Assembly (NCBI GenBank): GCA_026706505.1
Contig: JAPOYQ010000274.1
Location: forward strand, 1-10,052
Source: Gemmatimonadota bacterium
GTDB lineage: Bacteria > Latescibacterota > UBA2968 > UBA8231
DNA length: 10,052 bases
Direction: 5' to 3'
Shown here: positions 6,088 through 10,052 of the stretch, one piece after another
Layout: each line of letters opens with the position of its first letter
Position numbering within the stretch: position 1 is the stretch's first letter
Program-made: the position numbers and the translations under genes
The notes under the pieces: generated by a model
What the model saw: the letters and a program-made list of their open reading frames with translations, nothing else
Databases searched by the model: none
What the model was told of the DNA's origin: nothing

Positions 6088-8426
6088 CGACGGCTCTGCG
6101 CTTCTTGTGGCGGGACCGTGGCTACGCGGCGATTAACATCTTCGGCTTGGCTGTTGGCTTTGCCCTGTGCCTGCTGATCGTCCAGTTCGCCGCCTATCAG
6201 CTTTCGGTTGGCGACTTCCACGAGAAAAAGGACCGGGTTTTCCGCGTAGTTAGATCAGACATGGACGACGGAGTGATGATAGCGCTAGGGCCGGCCCTCG
6301 AGGAGCAATTGCCCGAGGTCGAGGAAGCGATTCGCTTCAGCGGGGGTAGGCGGAATCTGCTGCGGGTCGGGGCTAAAGACGGAATACGTGAAGAGGTTAT
6401 TTGGGCAGAAGCTGGTGTCTTAGATGTGTTCGGCTTTTCGCTCTTGCGCGGCGACCCCAAGACGGCCCTGACGCGCCCCTACACCATGGTGCTGACCGAG
6501 CCGTTGGCCCGTCGGCTGTTCGGAGATAACGATCCCATCGGACAGGTCGTCCGCTACGAAGAGAGTTTCGATTGCGAGGTTACCGGCATCGTCGGCCAGC
6601 CGCCCTCCAGCTCATTGCTCCAGTTCTCGGCACTGGTCTCCTTCGCCTCGATGTACGAGTACGAAGAGATGCGGGAATTTATGGCGACAGGGAGCAATAG
6701 AGGCTTCACGACCTTCGTGCAGCTAACGCCCGGTGCCGACGCGGCTGCGGTAACCGCACGCATCCCCGGCATCGCCGAGACGATCAAGAGGCAGCCCAGA
6801 GCGGCTGACTTCTACGCGCTACAACCCCTGAAAGCGATCTACTTCGACACGGAGGTGCCCAACCGATACGGCCCGAAGGGCAACTCTGTACACCTGGCGC
6901 TGTCCGCCGTCTTGGCGGTGGTGGTCCTAATGATCGCCGGGGTCAACTACGTGAACCTGGCGACGGCACGGGCGGGGCGACGGGTGCACGAGATTGGCGT
7001 GCGCAAGGCCCTCGGCGCTCATCGCGGCCAACTCATGCGCCAACTCCTGAGCGAGTCGATGCTACTGAGTGCTGGGGCGATAGTGTTGGGTGCTGTCTTA
7101 ACAGAGGTCTTGACTCTGCTCCTGCCCGTCATTGCGGGATCTGATTTCGCGTTGCCTCAGTTGGACTGGACGATCTCGACCTATGCTGGGGCCGCGGCCT
7201 TGGCGGTGGGGGTTGGACTGATCGCGGGCGCGTACCCGGCTTGGGTGGTGGCACGCTTTCAGCCGGTGACCGTAGTGCAGGGAGGTCGCGTGGGTGGTGC
7301 ACGCTTGCGTCAGGGCTTGGTGGTGGCGCAGTTCACGGTCACGGCGGCGTTGCTGACGATGACGCTGCTGATGTGGCACCAGATTGGTTACATCCAAGAC
7401 CTCCGCCGCGAGGGCTCCGCCTTGGAGTTTGAGCCGGAACAGGTTGTCGTCGTTGAGCAGGGCGGAATGACCGTGGATCAGGCCCGAGCCTTCAAGACGG
7501 AGTTGCTTCAGGACAGCCGCATCGCCGCAGTGAGTCTCGCTCAGACTGTACCTGGTCAGGCTATGGGCTACAGCAGCGGTGTCAAGGCGGAGGGAGTGGA
7601 AGAGTACGTTATGATGAGAGTGTATGGCGTGGATGGCGACTTCGTAGAGAGTATGGGGTTGCAGATGAGCCAAGGACGCGCCCTGACCGACGAACCGGCC
7701 GATGCCCAAGCTATCGTCATCAACGAGACTGCCGTGCAAATGCTGGGGTGGACCGAGCCGCTGGGCAAGATGATAAACTTCATGGGTCAAGACCGGCGCG
7801 TTGTGGGCGTGATTGAGGACTTCCACTTCGAAGGTCCGCACCAAAAGATAGGTCCCCTGCTTATGAGACCGATTAGTGAGCAATGGTGGATGACCGTCAT
7901 TATCGTGCGGGTGCAACCCGGCCATCTCGACGCGGGTCTCAAAGTGATCGACGACCAGTGGGCCGCCATCGCTCCCTACCGTCCCATCCAGCGCAACTCC
8001 CTCGAAGAGGTCTTTGCCCAACTCTACTCCAAGGAACTGCTGATGGGACGCGTGCTCACGGTCTTTCTCTTGTTAGCCATCGCCGTCGCCTCGGTGGGAC
8101 TCTTCGGCATGGCCGCATACGCCGCGCATGAGCGCACCAAGGAGATCGGCATCCGCAAGGTGTTCGGTGCTTCTCCCGGTGGCCTCACCGCCATGCTGTT
8201 GCGCGACTTTGCCAAACCCGTTGCCATCGCCTTTCTGCTCAGCGTGCCCATCGCCTACGGCTTGGCCGCCCACTGGCTACAGGAGTTTGCCTATCGCGTG
8301 GAGATCGGCGTGGGCCTGTTCTTGGTGTCGGGAGTTCTGTCCTTCGTCATCGCCGGGCTGACGGTGGGGCACCAAGCGATGCGGGCGGCGCTGACCAATC
8401 CGATAGAGACGCTGCGCACTGAATAA
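6069..8426 (+). CDS. FtsX/MacB-domain ABC permease, copy 3 of tandem array
   Basis: This 785-aa permease shares the plan of copies 1 and 2: TM1 about 21-43, first periplasmic domain about 45-270, TM2-TM4 about 274-297, 329-353 and 371-396, TM5 about 415-435, second periplasmic domain about 438-655, TM6-TM8 about 660-682, 715-734 and 746-768. Coupling motifs RRVHEIGVRKALGA and ERTKEIGIRKVFGAS are intact. Shortly after TM1 it is about six residues shorter than copies 1 and 2 (VVRSDMDDGVMIALGPAL). By eye it follows copy 1 in TM1, the first ectodomain and much of the second (MRVYGVDGDF, GWTEPLGK), but follows copy 2 around TM3-TM4 (SDF.LP.L.WTISTYAGA) and near TM6 (IQRNSL, LAIAVASVGLFGM), which suggests a recombinant origin. 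The start is fixed by the shared leader. ATPase 2 begins 20 nt downstream. Substrate unknown. Confidence 0.93.
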   Translation: MLGNYLTTALRFLWRDRGYAAINIFGLAVGFALCLLIVQFAAYQLSVGDFHEKKDRVFRVVRSDMDDGVMIALGPALEEQLPEVEEAIRFSGGRRNLLRVGAKDGIREEVIWAEAGVLDVFGFSLLRGDPKTALTRPYTMVLTEPLARRLFGDNDPIGQVVRYEESFDCEVTGIVGQPPSSSLLQFSALVSFASMYEYEEMREFMATGSNRGFTTFVQLTPGADAAAVTARIPGIAETIKRQPRAADFYALQPLKAIYFDTEVPNRYGPKGNSVHLALSAVLAVVVLMIAGVNYVNLATARAGRRVHEIGVRKALGAHRGQLMRQLLSESMLLSAGAIVLGAVLTEVLTLLLPVIAGSDFALPQLDWTISTYAGAAALAVGVGLIAGAYPAWVVARFQPVTVVQGGRVGGARLRQGLVVAQFTVTAALLTMTLLMWHQIGYIQDLRREGSALEFEPEQVVVVEQGGMTVDQARAFKTELLQDSRIAAVSLAQTVPGQAMGYSSGVKAEGVEEYVMMRVYGVDGDFVESMGLQMSQGRALTDEPADAQAIVINETAVQMLGWTEPLGKMINFMGQDRRVVGVIEDFHFEGPHQKIGPLLMRPISEQWWMTVIIVRVQPGHLDAGLKVIDDQWAAIAPYRPIQRNSLEEVFAQLYSKELLMGRVLTVFLLLAIAVASVGLFGMAAYAAHERTKEIGIRKVFGASPGGLTAMLLRDFAKPVAIAFLLSVPIAYGLAAHWLQEFAYRVEIGVGLFLVSGVLSFVIAGLTVGHQAMRAALTNPIETLRTE

Positions 8427-8473
8427 CTAAGACGTGGAGGCACATCATGATCGAAATGCACGACATCGAAAAG
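8427..8473 (+). repeat. Second copy of the 47-nt permease-ATPase junction repeat
   Basis: This is the intact counterpart of 5993-6039: the end of the 20-nt intergenic gap and the first nine codons of ATPase 2. It has a better ribosome-binding site (GGAGG, 8436-8440, 6 nt before the ATG at 8447) than the scar copy, where the last G is A. Confidence 0.85.
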
Positions 8474-9121
8474 TACCATCAATCCGGTCCCCGCAAGACC
8501 TATGTGTTGCGGTACGTCCACCTGAACGTCGCCGAGGGCGAGTTCGTGTCGATTATGGGGCCGAGCGGCGCTGGCAAATCGACGCTGTTGCACATCATGG
8601 GGATGCTCGATGAGCCGACGGCTGGGTCGTATCGGTTCCTTGGCGCAGAGGTAGGCGGCATGGGGGAGAAGGAACGCACTGAGATTCATCGGCAGCACAT
8701 TGGTTTTGTGTTCCAAGCCTATCACCTGATCGACGAGCAGACGGTGTACGAAAACTTGGAGATGCCGCTGCTCTACCAAAAGGTGAAGGGAGCCGAGCGC
8801 AAGGCGCGGGTGAGCGAATTGCTCGACCGCTTCCAAATGGTGGCCAAAAAGGACCTGTTCCCGCACCAGCTTTCCGGCGGCGAGCAGCAGCGCGTTGGCG
8901 TGGCGCGCGCCCTGATTGGTCAGCCGACGCTGATCCTCGCCGACGAGCCTACGGGCAACCTCAACTCCAAGCAGGGGGAAGAGGTGATGGACATGCTGCG
9001 GGAGCTAAACGACGAGGGCACGACGATTGTGCAGGTGACGCATTCGGAGAAGAACGCTGGCTACGGTAGCCGGGTGGTGCATCTGTTGGACGGCAAGATA
9101 GAGCAAGAGGGAAGGTACTAA
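8447..9121 (+). CDS. ABC transporter ATP-binding protein, MacB/LolD type (ATPase 2)
   Basis: This 224-aa cytoplasmic ATPase subunit belongs to the same superfamily as the one at 462 but to a different branch. Motifs: Walker A GPSGAGKST (38-46), Q-loop Gln90 (VFQAYHL), signature LSGGEQQR (142-149), Walker B LILADEP with Glu167, D-loop NLNS (171-174) and H-loop His199 (VQVTHSEKNAGYGSR). The D-loop has Asn173 where the usual residue is Asp, as in ATPase 1 (NLDS); the catalytic Glu and His are kept, so ATP hydrolysis is expected. The start at 8447 has GGAGG 6 nt upstream. The gene ends QEGRY inside a short tandem repeat that also makes the leader of the next gene. Its position between permease 3 and the divergent permease 4 suggests it serves permease 4, and possibly also the array. 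Pairing cannot be decided from sequence. Confidence 0.95.
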   Translation: MIEMHDIEKYHQSGPRKTYVLRYVHLNVAEGEFVSIMGPSGAGKSTLLHIMGMLDEPTAGSYRFLGAEVGGMGEKERTEIHRQHIGFVFQAYHLIDEQTVYENLEMPLLYQKVKGAERKARVSELLDRFQMVAKKDLFPHQLSGGEQQRVGVARALIGQPTLILADEPTGNLNSKQGEEVMDMLRELNDEGTTIVQVTHSEKNAGYGSRVVHLLDGKIEQEGRY

Positions 9122-9140
9122 CCAAGAGGGAGGTACTAAC
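9104..9140 (+). repeat. Short tandem repeat spanning the ATPase 2 stop and the permease 4 ribosome-binding site
   Basis: Two adjacent units, caagagggaaggtactaac (9104-9122) and caagagggaggtactaac (9123-9140), differ by one deleted A. The first unit encodes the last residues QEGRY and the TAA stop; the second forms the 20-nt gap and supplies GGGAGG (9128-9133), 8 nt before the ATG at 9142. Replication slippage is the simplest origin. Confidence 0.85.
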
Positions 9141-9141
9141 C

Positions 9142-10052
9142 ATGCTGCGCAATAACCTGATCGTCGCTTGGCGCAATCTGCGCCGCTATCGGCTGTACAC
9201 CGCGATCAACGTAGGTGGGCTGGCCGCGGCCTTCGCGGTGGCCATCATCGTCGGCCTACATGTGTATAGTGCGCTGACGTGGGACCGCTTTCACATCAAG
9301 GGCGAGCAGATCTACCAAGTCTGCATGACACATCCGGCCGGGAAAGGGCGGGCCCATACGTCGATGCCGGGAGGCCTCGGTCCAGAGATGGTGGCCACAT
9401 TCCCCGCTGTGCAGCGCTCAGTGCGTACGGACGATACGTCCGGACTGTTGATCTACGGGGATCAAATGATCGAGGCGAGGGGACAGTTCGCCGACCCTAA
9501 CTTCTTTGATTTGTTCAGCTTCCCGCTGATCGCGGGCCATCTGGGCACGGCCCTCGATGGGCCGAACTCGATCGTGTTGTCGAGGCGGCTGGCGCAGCGG
9601 CTATTCGGGTCCGACGACCCCATGGGCCAGACCCTACAGCTAGGGGACCGCGGTATCAGTGGAGACTTCGTCGTCACCGGAATCGCCGCCGATGTGCCGT
9701 ACGAGTCCAGTCTGAAGTTCGACTGGGTGATCCCCTTTGTCCAGCGGGAAATCCAGACTGGGGGGCGCGGCGGAGGCAAGACCTACTTACAGATCGCCGA
9801 TGCCGCGGGCGTGGAGGCGGCCTTGGCCTTCGACCCGGATCGGTACTGGGAGGGTTCTGAACTCGTCATCGTGCCGCTGTTCGACAAACGGCTACACCCC
9901 CAACTCAGCGGAGGGAGGGCGATGAAGAGGGTGCTCTACCGCAACGGATTCGTCGCCTGCCTCGTGCTGCTGCTAGCGTGCATCAATTACGCCAACTTGG
10001 CCGCAGGTATGTCGCTGACGAGGGCGCACGAAGTGGGTGTGCGCAAGGTGGT
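9142..10052 (+). CDS. Divergent MacB/FtsX-type ABC permease (permease 4), 5' part only
   Basis: An open frame from ATG 9142 runs to the right edge without a stop, giving 303 residues of an inner-membrane permease. It shows TM1 at about 20-42 (INVGGLAAAFAVAIIVGLHVY), a periplasmic MacB_PCD-like domain with DRFHIKGEQIYQV, FADPNFFDLFSFPLIAGHL, SIVLSRRLAQRLFGSDDPMGQ and VVTGIAADVPYESSLKFDW, then TM2 at about 268-287 (VACLVLLLACINYANLA) and the coupling-helix segment SLTRAHEVGVRKV. The order is that of the first half of the array permeases, but the sequence is clearly divergent, so it is not another recent copy. If it has the usual ~780-residue length, about 60% lies outside the window. The GGGAGG site 8 nt upstream supports the start. 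It is 20 nt after ATPase 2, its likely motor (inference). Confidence 0.9.
   Translation, partial: MLRNNLIVAWRNLRRYRLYTAINVGGLAAAFAVAIIVGLHVYSALTWDRFHIKGEQIYQVCMTHPAGKGRAHTSMPGGLGPEMVATFPAVQRSVRTDDTSGLLIYGDQMIEARGQFADPNFFDLFSFPLIAGHLGTALDGPNSIVLSRRLAQRLFGSDDPMGQTLQLGDRGISGDFVVTGIAADVPYESSLKFDWVIPFVQREIQTGGRGGGKTYLQIADAAGVEAALAFDPDRYWEGSELVIVPLFDKRLHPQLSGGRAMKRVLYRNGFVACLVLLLACINYANLAAGMSLTRAHEVGVRKV

Larger units (their letters stand above)
1223..8426 (+). repeat. Tandem array of three ~2.4 kb leader-plus-permease units
   Basis: Three direct units follow each other: 1223-3630, 3636-5992 and 6055-8426. Each begins with the leader cgaaaggaa(c/t)tatcatg and the opening MLGNYLT, and ends with the same 20-residue C-terminus (VGHQAMRAALTNPIETLRTE). 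Long stretches are nearly identical at DNA level, for example the blocks encoding SLLQFSAL, GAHRGQLMRQLLSES, ERTKEIGIRKVFGAS and DFAKPVAIAFLLSVPIAY, while short ectodomain patches differ strongly. The structure implies repeated gene duplication and provides material for homologous recombination and for short-read misassembly. Confidence 0.9.

Noticed and set aside
7098..8021. Long antisense open frame (307 codons) opposite permease 3, and similar minus-strand frames of 237 and 185 codons opposite permease 1
   Set aside because: They lie fully inside a confidently assigned permease, their translations are rich in His, Arg and Gln with no recognisable domain, and equivalent antisense frames recur in the paralogues. 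They are shadows of GC-rich codon usage.
8427..8446. Internal promoter or terminator between permease 3 and ATPase 2
   Set aside because: Only 20 nt are available, mostly taken by the ribosome-binding site. No hairpin followed by a T-run is seen here or in any other gap in the window.
1..10052. Insertion sequence or transposon as the cause of the permease array
   Set aside because: No transposase, terminal inverted repeats or target-site duplications are visible at the unit borders; tandem duplication and recombination between copies explain the structure.

Overview
The window is a single-stranded, tightly packed gene cluster for MacB/LolD-type (type VII) ABC export. Every supported gene is on the + strand, and the largest gap between full genes is 76 nt. 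The DNA is GC-rich, the proteins are Gram-negative inner-membrane and periplasmic types, and the family flavour (8-TM double-domain permeases ending in NPIETLRTE, ATPases with a VTHS motif, an HlyD/MacA-like adaptor) resembles exporters abundant in Acidobacteria, Bacteroidetes/FCB-group and related uncultured phyla. The phylum cannot be fixed from this sequence alone.

Layout: (1) the 3' end of a periplasmic adaptor (membrane fusion protein) gene, cut by the left edge; (2) an ABC ATPase (462-1196); (3) three consecutive, closely related 780-797 aa permease genes (1237-3630, 3650-5992, 6069-8426), which form a ~2.4 kb tandem gene array; (4) a second, different ABC ATPase (8447-9121); (5) the 5' part of a fourth, divergent permease cut by the right edge (9142-10052). 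There are no RNA genes, transposases, CRISPR arrays or evident terminators, and no intergenic region long enough to hold an obvious internal promoter, so the whole set is probably one transcript starting left of the window.

How the parts would work together (inference from the family): the ATPases bind the cytoplasmic coupling helices of the permeases. The permeases use their large periplasmic domains to push substrate, or transmit mechanical force, toward the adaptor, which would connect to a TolC-like outer-membrane channel not seen here. The substrate cannot be read from the sequence; peptides, lipids, lipoproteins and antibiotics are all known for the superfamily.

The most interesting observation is the history of the array. 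Between permeases 2 and 3 lies a scar: a 47-nt copy of the intergenic region plus the first nine codons of the downstream ATPase (MIEMHDIEK), fused to a leader resembling the one in front of permease 1. This is what a tandem duplication of [permease leader - permease - start of ATPase 2] would leave. Permease 3 also looks like a mosaic of permease 1-like and permease 2-like blocks, and the copies differ most in short patches of their periplasmic domains while the membrane and coupling segments stay nearly constant. The array thus looks like an expanding and diversifying set of exporter subunits sharing one or two ATPases.
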